Part shown: positions 1-8,106 of the stretch, piece after piece
Layout of the letters: each line of letters starts with the position of its first letter
How positions within the stretch are numbered: the first letter of the stretch is position 1
From: Hyphomicrobium sulfonivorans
GTDB lineage: Bacteria; Pseudomonadota; Alphaproteobacteria; Rhizobiales; Hyphomicrobiaceae
DNA length: 64,000 nt
Assembly (NCBI RefSeq): GCF_013306565.1
Contig: NZ_PZPO01000001.1
Coordinates: 930,001 to 994,000 of the forward strand
Direction of reading: 5' to 3'
Position numbers and translations under genes: made by a program
Notes under the pieces: model-generated
The model's input: the letters and a program-made list of their open reading frames with translations, nothing else
Database searches by the model: none
What the model was told of the DNA's origin: nothing

Positions 1-1279
1 GTCCCGGCTGAACGTCGATCTGAGAGAGGCCGGCTAGCAGAACATGATAGCCGTCGCCGGCATTGATTATCAAGAGTTGGCCGTAGCTGCGAAACTCACC
101 AGCGTAAACGATCCAGCCATCGCACGGTGAGGTGACCTGAGCGCCCTGACGGGTCTCAAAAACGATGCCTTTGGACTGTCCGCCGTATTGCGTCTTGTCG
201 CCGAAGTTGAGCACCTTCCGGCCTTGTGCAGGAAGCGGCAAAAGCCCTTTTGCCTTGATAAATTCGACCTCAGGCTCAATTCGGCCGGGTCGTCCAAGGG
301 CTGTGCTCGGCGCCAGTTCGACGACATTAAATTCCTTCTCGGCGCTCTTCGCGGAGGCTGCCTTTACATCGGCTGCCGGCGCTGCGGGAGGGGTATCGAT
401 AGGGGTAGGTGCGTCACTGGCGGAAGATGAATTCGGCGTAATGTTGGGCTTTTCTCGCGCTCGCTGGGCCTCATACGCCCCCAGTCCGGTGTTTGTCTGC
501 ACCGCCTTGTCGAGCTGGACGATGAGGTCGTTGAGGTTGTTGACGTTGCGCGAGATGTCAGCAGCAGCCGTGCGCATCTGCTTCAGTTCGGACTGGCGCT
601 CGTCGAGGGCGACGCTTTTTTCCTGCATCAGACCTGACAGGCGCACGCGGGCGTCGCTGAAGTGGGCCATCTCGCTGCGCAGCTTGTCGCGCTGGCTGCG
701 GATGTCGCCAGTCACGCGGGCGAGTTCATTCAGGCGGGTCAGCAGCGCTTGCGCCTGATTGCCGAGTTCAGGAAACGCAGCCGACAACAGCATCGCGCTG
801 CGCACCATCTCCAGCGCATCTTCGCGCTCGGTGATGATTGCCGGCGGCGGGTTGCGGCCCATGCGCTGGAGTGCACCCAGCAACTTGGCAATCTGGTCGT
901 TACGCTGGCTGAGTGAGCCGCGCAGTATGCGTTCCTGGCTCTCCAGTTCTTCAAGCCGGGATTCGATGTCGGTCAGCTTGCCTTCGCTGTCCTTGATGAT
1001 CTTGGCAGTGTCCATTAACTGCGTATTCAGGCGTTCCCGCTCGGCTGCGAGGCCATCAACGTCGCCCTCAAGAGACTTGGCGCGCTGCTGGACGTTCTGT
1101 AGTTCCTGCTGCTTATGCTCAAGCCGATTCTTTGCTTCTTCCGCTGAGGCAGGCTTTGAGCGTTCCTGAGCGGCGGCGGTCGATAGGCACACCGGCGCTG
1201 CGACGCCGGTGATGGCCAGAACGGCGGCCAGCAGGCGAGAACGGTGGTGGGTGGAAAGGGTCAGGCGTGCCCGCGTCAA
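1..1279 (-). CDS. envC: EnvC-type murein hydrolase activator (degenerate M23/LytM), 3'-truncated by window edge
   Basis: Reading leftward from a TTG at 1279, an open frame of 426 codons runs off the window. It begins with a basic stretch and a hydrophobic signal peptide ending near AAAQE (about residue 38). A long coiled coil rich in Glu, Gln, Lys and Leu follows (about 40-240), then a Pro/Ala-rich linker, then a LytM/peptidase M23 fold from about residue 340 with KGIVFETRQGAQVTSP and GWIVYAGEFRSYG. This is the layout of EnvC, a periplasmic activator of septal amidases during cell separation. At the positions where active M23 enzymes carry the HxH zinc motif, the text reads GYHVLLAGL, so the zinc ligands appear lost, as expected for an activator rather than an enzyme. 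No ATG or GTG lies between the upstream in-frame stop and residue 1, so the TTG is the best start. The C terminus is missing. Confidence 0.85.
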   Translation of the reverse strand, partial: MTRARLTLSTHHRSRLLAAVLAITGVAAPVCLSTAAAQERSKPASAEEAKNRLEHKQQELQNVQQRAKSLEGDVDGLAAERERLNTQLMDTAKIIKDSEGKLTDIESRLEELESQERILRGSLSQRNDQIAKLLGALQRMGRNPPPAIITEREDALEMVRSAMLLSAAFPELGNQAQALLTRLNELARVTGDIRSQRDKLRSEMAHFSDARVRLSGLMQEKSVALDERQSELKQMRTAAADISRNVNNLNDLIVQLDKAVQTNTGLGAYEAQRAREKPNITPNSSSASDAPTPIDTPPAAPAADVKAASAKSAEKEFNVVELAPSTALGRPGRIEPEVEFIKAKGLLPLPAQGRKVLNFGDKTQYGGQSKGIVFETRQGAQVTSPCDGWIVYAGEFRSYGQLLIINAGDGYHVLLAGLSQIDVQPG

Positions 1280-1462
1280 AGGCCGGTTGCTCCGAATAAT
1301 ATGGCTGAGTCTCTACTGAGGCTGGAAATACGGCAATTATGGCGCGCAGGCCTTGCCATAGGGTTGCGGCGGTTGGCTTCAGCGTTGGCCGCCAGCAGAT
1401 ACGGTTTGCGGGCCGTAGTTCAAAGGCCTAATGAATGGGCCAGCAAACAGGGATCGAATACG

Positions 1463-1654
1463 ATGGAAACAGTGCTCTACCACATGACCACAATCGCGGT
1501 AGTGGCGGTGGCTATCGTGCTCTTTCTGGGCATTATGACGATTGGGCAGGGCAGACCCAACCTCAGCCAGAAGCTGATGCGCTGGCGCGTTGGCCTGCAG
1601 GCGCTGGCAATTGCCATCATTGTGCTCTACGCGGTCGTTCATACCTACGCTTAA
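1463..1654 (+). CDS. HIG1-domain twin transmembrane protein
   Basis: A 63-residue protein with two membrane helices (about 8-27 and 43-61) joined by a short basic loop. The loop contains QKLMRWRVGLQ, an exact match to the HIG1 signature (I/Q)x3(R/H)xRx3Q. HIG1 proteins are small inner-membrane proteins; mitochondrial members bind and stabilise respiratory complexes III and IV, and a similar role here is inference. The ATG at 1463 follows AGGGA by about eight bases, whereas the longer in-frame start upstream would add a non-membrane stretch without a ribosome site. It lies 73 bases before the cobalamin adenosyltransferase on the same strand, a pairing common in alphaproteobacteria as I recall. 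Confidence 0.85.
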   Translation: METVLYHMTTIAVVAVAIVLFLGIMTIGQGRPNLSQKLMRWRVGLQALAIAIIVLYAVVHTYA

Positions 1655-1727
1655 AGGCGCCAGCTGCGGCGGTCGCCATCCGGATCGGCGAAGTCTCAGG
1701 CTCGGCACTACGGGATCGGCAAGTCGA

Positions 1728-2309
1728 ATGGTTGTACTCAGCAAGATTTATACGCGCACCGGCGATAAAGGCACCACCGCGCTGGGAAGCGGCGAGCGGG
1801 TGCTCAAGCACGATCTGCGGATCGCGGCTTACGGTACGGTGGACGAGACCAACGCCAGCATCGGCATGGTGCGGGTGCATCTGGGTTCGGGCCATCCCGG
1901 CGTCGACGCCAAGCTGGTGCGGGTTCAGAACGATCTGTTCGACCTTGGCGCCGATCTGTGCGTGCCTGATCGCGGCCAGAAGATGGAATATGAGCCGCTG
2001 CGGATCAGCCAGACTCAGGTCGAGCGGCTTGAAGCCGAAATCGATGAGATGAACAGCGAGCTGAAGCCGCTGCGCTCGTTCGTGCTGCCGGGCGGTTCGC
2101 CTGCCGCGGCGGCGCTGCATGTTGCGCGGACCATTTCGCGCCGTGCAGAGCGACTGATGGTGGAACTGGCCGGCGATCCCAACGAGCCGGTTGGCACCGC
2201 AGCGCTGCAATACATCAACCGGCTGTCGGATTTTCTCTTTGTGGCCAGCCGCTATGTGAATGATCGCGGCAAGAGCGATGTGCTTTGGGTGCCGGGACAA
2301 AATCGCTAA
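1728..2309 (+). CDS. pduO: Cob(I)alamin adenosyltransferase, PduO/MMAB type
   Basis: A 193-residue protein that transfers the adenosyl group of ATP to cob(I)alamin, making coenzyme B12 for mutases such as methylmalonyl-CoA mutase. The N-terminal ATP-binding motif is TRTGDKGTTAL (about residues 8-18). It is followed by YGTVDETNASIG, the helix-bundle signature LPGGSPAAAALHVART with RRAER, and the terminal NRLSDFLFVASRY. Length and motif order match the PduO family throughout. The ATG at 1728 starts the conserved N terminus (VVLSKIYTRTGD); a longer in-frame reading begins inside the preceding gene and is unlikely. Confidence 0.93.
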   Translation: MVVLSKIYTRTGDKGTTALGSGERVLKHDLRIAAYGTVDETNASIGMVRVHLGSGHPGVDAKLVRVQNDLFDLGADLCVPDRGQKMEYEPLRISQTQVERLEAEIDEMNSELKPLRSFVLPGGSPAAAALHVARTISRRAERLMVELAGDPNEPVGTAALQYINRLSDFLFVASRYVNDRGKSDVLWVPGQNR

Positions 2310-2411
2310 TGTGAAGCATCGCTAAAGCACAGCGCGGCGCTCGGGCGAGTGAACGTCTGGCGGACTACTTACTCCTAATCCTTCGGGTCTTGAATAATTG
2401 GGGCTGCCAGA

Positions 2412-3131
2412 GTGTTCATTCCGCTGCGCGACGACAATTCCCTGAAGAGTATTCCGTTCCAGTATGTGACCGTCTCCCTCATCGTCGTGAATGTTCTGGT
2501 GTTCATTCTCGAGGTCAGCGGTCTGGGCGATGCGTCGATCGCGAGCTTCGCCGTGACGCCGCGCAATCTGCTCGCCTCGATCCTTCCCGTCGGCGATGCA
2601 TCGGGCACGCTGGTGCCGGAGGGCGGATATTCGTATCCGCTGGCGGTTCAAACGACGCTGCTGACGTACATGTTCTTCCATGCCGATATCTTCCATCTGG
2701 TCGGCAACATGCTGTTCCTGTGGGTGTTTGGCGACAACGTCGAAGACGCCATGGGGCACGCGAAGTTTCTGGTGTTCTACATCGCGTGCGGTGTCATGGC
2801 GGGATTGCTGCACACGATCATGCAGCCCGATAGCGATGTGCCGTTGATCGGCGCGAGTGGCGCTGTTGCAGGCGTTATTGCGGCCTACCTGATGCTGCAT
2901 CCACGGGTGAACGTGTGGGTGCTGGCGTTCAAGGTCATCCCGCTGCGCATCACCGCCGGCCTTGCGCTCGGTGTGTGGGTGGCGATGCAAGTGGCGATGC
3001 TGCTGATGCCCGATGGCAGCCCGGTAGCCTGGTGGGCGCACATCGGCGGCCTTATCACCGGTGCCGTGCTGATCGTCTTCATGCGCCGGCCGGGGGTGCC
3101 GCTTTTCGATCGCGACATGAAATTCGCCTGA
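2412..3131 (+). CDS. Rhomboid family intramembrane serine protease
   Basis: A 239-residue polytopic membrane protein starting with GTG at 2412. Helices are visible near 20-40, 80-110, 120-135, 145-165, 175-200 and 205-225. The catalytic serine is in GASGAVAG (about residue 145) and the catalytic histidine in WWAHIGGLITG (about residue 205), which is the rhomboid Ser-His dyad. The conserved FFHADIFHLVGNMLFLWVFG also fits. Such enzymes cleave single-pass proteins inside the bilayer; the substrate is unknown. The start MFIPLRDDN is typical of the alphaproteobacterial subgroup. Confidence 0.9.
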   Translation: MFIPLRDDNSLKSIPFQYVTVSLIVVNVLVFILEVSGLGDASIASFAVTPRNLLASILPVGDASGTLVPEGGYSYPLAVQTTLLTYMFFHADIFHLVGNMLFLWVFGDNVEDAMGHAKFLVFYIACGVMAGLLHTIMQPDSDVPLIGASGAVAGVIAAYLMLHPRVNVWVLAFKVIPLRITAGLALGVWVAMQVAMLLMPDGSPVAWWAHIGGLITGAVLIVFMRRPGVPLFDRDMKFA

Positions 3132-3247
3132 AGCTTTTCGAGCCATCAGCGGCCGACGATCTGCTCCAATTCGGAGCGGGACGGCACGTTACCGATCTGT
3201 CCCGTGCGGCGATTGCGTACCCCTGTTTGGGTTAATTCGCGCGCCAA

Positions 3248-3276
3248 TTGACTTGCATTCCCGGCGCTTCTAGTTT
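3248..3276 (+). promoter_or_regulatory. Possible promoter for the etfBA-hbd operon
   Basis: TTGACT at 3248-3253 and TAGTTT at 3271-3276 are separated by 17 bases, about 140 bases before the etfB start. The region is AT-rich relative to its surroundings. The -35 is good and the -10 is weak. This is a pattern match only. Confidence 0.35.
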
Positions 3277-3412
3277 CATTTTTCGCACTTGCGAATAAAT
3301 AGAAGAAGGCGTGAGACAGGGGACTTTATCGCGGCGCGCAATTTCACCGTCGCGCTGCCAAGGCTTATTCCCCCTTTCCAAAAATTCGCCAATAGCGCTG
3401 GAGACCGACGGC

Positions 3413-4165
3413 ATGAAGATCCTGGTGCCGGTCAAACGAGTTGTCGATTTTAACGTCAAGATTCGCGTCAAGCCGGATGGCTCGGGGATCGATTTGGCAA
3501 ACGTTAAGATGTCGATGAATCCCTTTGATGAAATTGCCGTCGAAGAGGCGGTCCGCATCAAAGAAAAAGGTGGGGCGAGCGAGGTCGTTGTCGTTTCCAT
3601 CGGGCCGGCGAAGTCGCAGGAGACGCTCCGCACAGCACTCGCTATCGGCGCCGATCGCGCGATCCTCGTCGAAACGGCTGATACGCCTGTTGAGCCACTG
3701 GCGGTCGCCAAGATCCTCAAGGCCATCGTCGAGGCTGAGAAGCCCGACCTCGTCATTCTCGGCAAGCAGGCAATCGACGACGATTGCAACCAGACCGGCC
3801 AGATGCTGTCCGGGCTGCTGGGCTGGCCCCAGGGCACGTTCGCTTCCAAGCTTGAACTGACCGATGGTGCCGCCGTGGTCACGCGTGAGGTCGACGGCGG
3901 TCTTGAAACCGTGCGTCTGAAGATGCCGGCGGTGGTGAGCACCGACCTGCGCCTCAACGAGCCGCGCTATCCTTCGCTGCCGAACATCATGAAGGCAAAG
4001 AAGAAGCCGCTCGACACCAAGAAGCCTGAGGACTTCGGCGTCGATATTGCCCCGCGTCTCAACGTTCAGAAGATTTCCGAACCGGCATCCCGCAAGGCGG
4101 GCGTGCGTGTCGGCAGCGTTGCCGAACTGGTCCAGAAGCTCAAGACGGAAGCCGGGGTGCTCTGA
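3413..4165 (+). CDS. etfB: Electron transfer flavoprotein beta subunit
   Basis: A 250-residue protein beginning [20 protein letters not shown], the usual EtfB N terminus. The conserved [29 protein letters not shown] and [17 protein letters not shown] segments bind AMP and form the partner surface. With EtfA it makes the heterodimer that takes electrons from acyl-CoA dehydrogenases and passes them to ETF-ubiquinone oxidoreductase. The ATG at 3413 gives the family length; a longer reading from 3311 would add an unrelated extension. Its stop codon overlaps the first base of etfA, so translation is probably coupled. Confidence 0.97.
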   Translation: MKILVPVKRVVDFNVKIRVKPDGSGIDLANVKMSMNPFDEIAVEEAVRIKEKGGASEVVVVSIGPAKSQETLRTALAIGADRAILVETADTPVEPLAVAKILKAIVEAEKPDLVILGKQAIDDDCNQTGQMLSGLLGWPQGTFASKLELTDGAAVVTREVDGGLETVRLKMPAVVSTDLRLNEPRYPSLPNIMKAKKKPLDTKKPEDFGVDIAPRLNVQKISEPASRKAGVRVGSVAELVQKLKTEAGVL

Positions 4166-5106
4166 TGACAATTCTACTTCTCGCCGAGCACAACAACGGC
4201 GCTCTGCATGCTGCGACGGGCAAGGCTGTGGCCGCTGCCAAGGATATCGGCGGCGACATTCACGTGCTTGTTGCCGGACACAACGCGAAGCCGGCTGCTG
4301 AGGCTGCTGCCAAGCTGGTCGGCGTTGCCAAGGTTCTGCATGCCGATGCCCCGCATCTTGAGCATGGTCTGGCGGAAGAGGTTGCGGCGCTCGTAGTGCC
4401 GATGATGTCTTCCTATGACGTGTTCGTTGCTCCGGCGACGACGTCGGGCAAGAACGTTGCTCCGCGCATCGCAGCCGCTCTTGATGTGATGCAGCTCTCG
4501 GACATCACCAAGGTGCTGTCCGCCGATACGTTCGAGCGCCCGATTTACGCCGGTAACGCGATCCAGACGGTGCAGTCGCCGGAAGCCAAGAAGATCATCA
4601 CCGTTCGCATCTCGGCATTCCCTTCGGTTGATGAAACCGGATCGGCTGCAGTTGAGAGCATCGATGCTCCGGCAGCGCTGGGCCTCTCGACGTTCGAACG
4701 GGCTGAGCTGACGAAGTCGGATCGTCCAGAACTCTCTGCTGCCCGCATCATCATTTCCGGTGGTCGCGGTCTGCAGTCGGGCGAGAACTTCACGAAGTAT
4801 CTGGAGCCGGTGGCTGACGTCATCGGCGCTGCGGTCGGCGCCTCGCGCGCTGCCGTCGACTCCGGCTTCGTGCCAAACGACATGCAGGTCGGCCAGACCG
4901 GCAAGGTCGTGGCGCCGGAGCTCTATATCGCGGTCGGCATTTCAGGTGCGATCCAGCATCTCGCCGGCATGAAGGACTCCAAGATCATCGTGGCCATCAA
5001 CAAGGATGGCGAGGCGCCGATTTTCCAGGTGGCCGACTATGGTCTGGTGGCCGATCTGTTCCAGGCTCTGCCAGAGCTTGAAGCAGAGCTGAAAAAGGCC
5101 GGCTAG
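4165..5106 (+). CDS. etfA: Electron transfer flavoprotein alpha subunit
   Basis: A 313-residue protein with the N-terminal Rossmann-like domain ([14 protein letters not shown], then [14 protein letters not shown]) and the C-terminal FAD-binding domain ([45 protein letters not shown]). The last block is the EtfA signature. It holds the FAD of the ETF heterodimer. The gene starts on the last base of the etfB stop, and the hydroxyacyl-CoA dehydrogenase follows after 39 bases, giving one fatty-acid/PHB redox operon. Confidence 0.97.
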   Translation: MTILLLAEHNNGALHAATGKAVAAAKDIGGDIHVLVAGHNAKPAAEAAAKLVGVAKVLHADAPHLEHGLAEEVAALVVPMMSSYDVFVAPATTSGKNVAPRIAAALDVMQLSDITKVLSADTFERPIYAGNAIQTVQSPEAKKIITVRISAFPSVDETGSAAVESIDAPAALGLSTFERAELTKSDRPELSAARIIISGGRGLQSGENFTKYLEPVADVIGAAVGASRAAVDSGFVPNDMQVGQTGKVVAPELYIAVGISGAIQHLAGMKDSKIIVAINKDGEAPIFQVADYGLVADLFQALPELEAELKKAG

Positions 5107-5145
5107 TAAGCAAAACTCTGATCTGGGGCAGAAGGGCTTGTGGGC

Positions 5146-6069
5146 ATGAACGTAGCGGCGAAATCGGCGGGCAAGCCAGGGCATCCGATTCCTCAGTCAA
5201 TCAAGAAGGTCGGCATTATCGGTGCCGGCCAGATGGGAACAGGCATAGCCCACGTCGTGGCCCTTGGCGGCCATGACGTGGTGATCAACGATCTTAAGCC
5301 TGAGGCGGTAGAGGAATCGATCCGCACCATCGAGAAGTACATGACGCGTCAGGCGGAGAAGGGGATCATCTCCGAAGCGCAGGTCGCTCCCGCACTGGAG
5401 CGCATCAAGTTTGCGCCGACTTTTGGCGATTTTGCAGACTGCGATCTCGTGATCGAGGCGGCAACGGAAGACGAAGCGGTAAAGCGCAAGATCTTCACCG
5501 AGCTGTGCAAGCACCTCAATCCCAGCACGATGCTGGCGACGAACACCTCGTCCATTTCAATTACCCGGCTGGCGTCCACGACCGATCGCCCCGAGCGTTT
5601 CATCGGCATGCACTACATGAATCCGGTGCCGCTTATGGAGCTGGTGGAGCTGATCCGCGGCATCGCCACTGACGACGACACGTTTGTGGCGACGCGGGAG
5701 TTCGTCGAGAGCCTCGGCAAGAACGTCGCGGTGAGCGAGGACTTCCCGGCGTTTATCGTCAACCGCATCCTGCTGCCGATGATCAACGAGGCCGTCTATA
5801 CGCTGTATGAAGGCGTTGGCACGGTTGAGGCAATCGACAAGGCGATGAAGCTGGGCGCGCACCACCCGATGGGGCCGTTGGAGCTGGCGGATTTCATCGG
5901 CCTCGACACCTGTCTTTCGGTGATGCAGGTGCTTTACGAGGGGCTGTCCGATTCCAAGTATCGGCCGTGTCCGCTGCTGGTGAAGTATGTCGAAGCCGGA
6001 TGGCTGGGCCGCAAGACGAACCGCGGCTTCTATGACTATCGCGGTGAGACGCCGGTTCCGACGCGCTGA
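5146..6069 (+). CDS. hbd: 3-hydroxybutyryl-CoA dehydrogenase
   Basis: A 307-residue NAD(P)-dependent dehydrogenase interconverting 3-hydroxybutyryl-CoA and acetoacetyl-CoA. The Rossmann motif is VGIIGAGQMGTGIAHV (about residues 23-38). The catalytic segment IGMHYMNPVPLMELVELIRG contains the conserved His and Asn-Pro, and the C-terminal helical domain contains ILLPMINEA and AMKLGAHHPMGPLELADFIGLD. The ATG at 5146 is preceded by GAAGGG at a nine-base spacing; a GTG six bases earlier is the alternative. It lies downstream of etfA in the same direction, as in many alphaproteobacteria. Confidence 0.95.
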   Translation: MNVAAKSAGKPGHPIPQSIKKVGIIGAGQMGTGIAHVVALGGHDVVINDLKPEAVEESIRTIEKYMTRQAEKGIISEAQVAPALERIKFAPTFGDFADCDLVIEAATEDEAVKRKIFTELCKHLNPSTMLATNTSSISITRLASTTDRPERFIGMHYMNPVPLMELVELIRGIATDDDTFVATREFVESLGKNVAVSEDFPAFIVNRILLPMINEAVYTLYEGVGTVEAIDKAMKLGAHHPMGPLELADFIGLDTCLSVMQVLYEGLSDSKYRPCPLLVKYVEAGWLGRKTNRGFYDYRGETPVPTR

Positions 6070-6133
6070 TCGCGTCGAAACAACTTCTCAATTCCACATA
6101 TGTGAAGCGCGCTCTGTTGCGGTAGCAGCCCGC

Positions 6134-6907
6134 CTATTTGTCGGGGACTGCGCTGTAGCTTTCCAGAAAGCCCGTCAGATCATCCGTCGCGTGGTGGATG
6201 TGATCGGGCAAGGTCCGCCATTTGCGGATCTGGGCCTGCGCGCGGTGGTCGTCGTAATCGGAATGCACCAGCACCGTCGTCATGCCGAGCGTGTGCGGGG
6301 CTTCCAGGTTCTGCGGCATGTCCTCGAACATTGCGGCTTCGCCAGGGGCCACGCCGTGCCGTCGCACCATGCGATCGAACGCATCGGGTGAGGGCTTGGC
6401 GACGAACTCGCACGCAGCGATGTCGCAAATGTCTTCCATCAGATGCAGCACGCCGAGCTTGCCCGCCACGCGCTCGGCGTGAACGCGCGAGCCGTTGGTG
6501 AAGATGATGCGCCGCCCCGGTAGGCTGGCGATGACGCGCTCCAGTTCGGGCGCAGGTTCCAGCGCCGAAAGATCGATGTCGTGCACGAACTCCAGGAAGT
6601 CGTGCGGGTCGATCTTGTGCAGCTTCACTAGCCCGGTCAGCGTGGTGCCGTAGTCGTGATAATAGCTTTTCTGCAGGTAGCGCGCGTGCTCGATCGGCAC
6701 ATCCAGCAGGCGGACTATATACTCCGCCATCTTGCGATCGACCTCGGCAAACAGATTGCATGCCGAGGGATAGAGCGTGTTGTCGAGATCGAAGATCCAG
6801 ACCTTGGTGTCGTCAAAGCCGCGCCGAATGCTTAGGGGGCGGGTGTCTTCCATCCGCAGAACCGGCGGGAGATTGCCTGACCGGCCAGCCGACCGTGACG
6901 TAGCCAT
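6134..6907 (-). CDS. HAD-superfamily pyrimidine 5'-nucleotidase
   Basis: A 257-residue protein with all HAD phosphatase motifs: FDLDNTLYP (motif I, nucleophile Asp), IIFTNGSRVHAERV (motif II), KPSPDAFDRM (motif III lysine) and AAMFEDMPQNLEAPHTLGM (motif IV). The FDLDNTLYP form and cap region match the Sdt1/pyrimidine 5'-nucleotidase group, which dephosphorylates UMP, CMP and related compounds; the precise substrate is not shown. I chose the ATG at 6907, which lies 17 bases after argB stops. The open frame extends upstream into argB without a stop, and an internal ATG at MEDTRPLS is another possibility. Confidence 0.87.
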   Translation of the reverse strand: MATSRSAGRSGNLPPVLRMEDTRPLSIRRGFDDTKVWIFDLDNTLYPSACNLFAEVDRKMAEYIVRLLDVPIEHARYLQKSYYHDYGTTLTGLVKLHKIDPHDFLEFVHDIDLSALEPAPELERVIASLPGRRIIFTNGSRVHAERVAGKLGVLHLMEDICDIAACEFVAKPSPDAFDRMVRRHGVAPGEAAMFEDMPQNLEAPHTLGMTTVLVHSDYDDHRAQAQIRKWRTLPDHIHHATDDLTGFLESYSAVPDK

Positions 6908-6924
6908 GAAAGCTCTGAGCCTTT

Positions 6925-7842
6925 CTATGTCTTCGATTTGTAGCGTGCGCGACCCAGCAGGGTGCCGACGCCGTGGGCGGTGAAAAGTTCCAGCAGCACG
7001 CAATGGGGAACGCGTCCATCGATGATGACGACGGCCTCAACGCCAGCTTCCACCACTTCGATGCAGCCTTCGATCTTGGGGATCATGCCGCCGGAAATCG
7101 TGCCATCCTTGATGAGGCCGCGCGCCTCTTCGATGGTGAGCTGTGAGATGAGTTCGCCGCTCTTGTCGAGCACGCCGGCGACGTCCGTCAGCAGCAGCAG
7201 GCGCTTGGCCTTCATGCGCGCGGCCAATGCGCTGGCGAAAGAGTCGGCATTGATGTTCAGGGTCTCGCCGTCGCGGCTGGCGGCCACCGGGGCGATAACG
7301 GGAATGATGTCCGACTTCGAGATGACATCGACGATGTGCGGGTTCACCTCAACCGGATCGCCGACATAACCGATATCGACCGCCTGCATCAGGTTGGACT
7401 GCGGGTCCGGCATCTCGGTGATGCGGCTGGCGATCATCAGGTTGGCGTCTTTGCCGGAGATGCCAACAGCCTTGCCGCCTTGCCGATTGATGGCAGAGAC
7501 GATGTCCTTGTTGATGAGGCCGGAGAGGACCATCTCGACCACCTCGACGGTGGGCTTGTCGGTGACGCGCAGCCCGTGCACGAAGTCGGATTTGATCTCC
7601 AGCTTCTTCAGCATCGCAGCGATCTGCGGTCCGCCGCCGTGAACGACGATCGGGTTAACGCCGGACTGCTTGAGGTAGACGACGTCCTTGGCGAAGGCAT
7701 CGGCCAGCGCCGCATCGCCCATCGCGTGGCCGCCAAATTTGATGATGACCGTCTGCTCGTCATACTGGATGAGATGCGGCAGGGCCTCGGCCAGAATGCG
7801 GGCCTGAAGGTGCGGGGACGGGACGAACGGCGACGTGTTCAT
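6925..7842 (-). CDS. argB: Acetylglutamate kinase
   Basis: A 305-residue amino acid kinase that phosphorylates N-acetylglutamate, the second step of arginine synthesis. Visible motifs are VIIKFGGHAMG (phosphate-binding lysine and glycines), VVHGGGPQIAAML, HGLRVTD, VGISGKDANLM, NINADSFASALAA and ISGGMIPKIEGC near the end. Length is normal. Placement downstream of engB and yidC on the minus strand is a known rhizobial arrangement, here interrupted by an oppositely oriented gene at 8.1-10.5 kb. Confidence 0.97.
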   Translation of the reverse strand: MNTSPFVPSPHLQARILAEALPHLIQYDEQTVIIKFGGHAMGDAALADAFAKDVVYLKQSGVNPIVVHGGGPQIAAMLKKLEIKSDFVHGLRVTDKPTVEVVEMVLSGLINKDIVSAINRQGGKAVGISGKDANLMIASRITEMPDPQSNLMQAVDIGYVGDPVEVNPHIVDVISKSDIIPVIAPVAASRDGETLNINADSFASALAARMKAKRLLLLTDVAGVLDKSGELISQLTIEEARGLIKDGTISGGMIPKIEGCIEVVEAGVEAVVIIDGRVPHCVLLELFTAHGVGTLLGRARYKSKT

Positions 7843-8106
7843 GATGTCTTGCCTGGGCCTGCTGTCTGGCGGCTTCCCGCCGCCGGGGCTGAGGTTGCAT
7901 CCTTATGCATCCATGGGCCTGCTCATATACTGGCCCGGCCCCCATCGCCAAGCCCCGTGGCTTTTCGCTCACCACGATTAGCGCAATGACGCAGGGGGCA
8001 AAATCCAACGGAATTCCCCCACATTCGTCTGCTAGATGGCATGGTTGATGCTATGCAACTGTAACGCCCGCCGCACCGCAGCAGCCACGCCTTGGGAAGT
8101 CCGTTC

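Noticed and set aside
2322-3146. 274-codon minus-strand frame opposite the rhomboid gene
   Set aside because: His/Gln/Arg/Asp-rich shadow of a membrane protein gene. The rhomboid motifs are clear on the plus strand.
7843-8106. Small minus-strand frame (82 codons) between argB and the Clp-N gene
   Set aside because: Overlaps the argB start region, lacks a ribosome site and has shadow-like composition.
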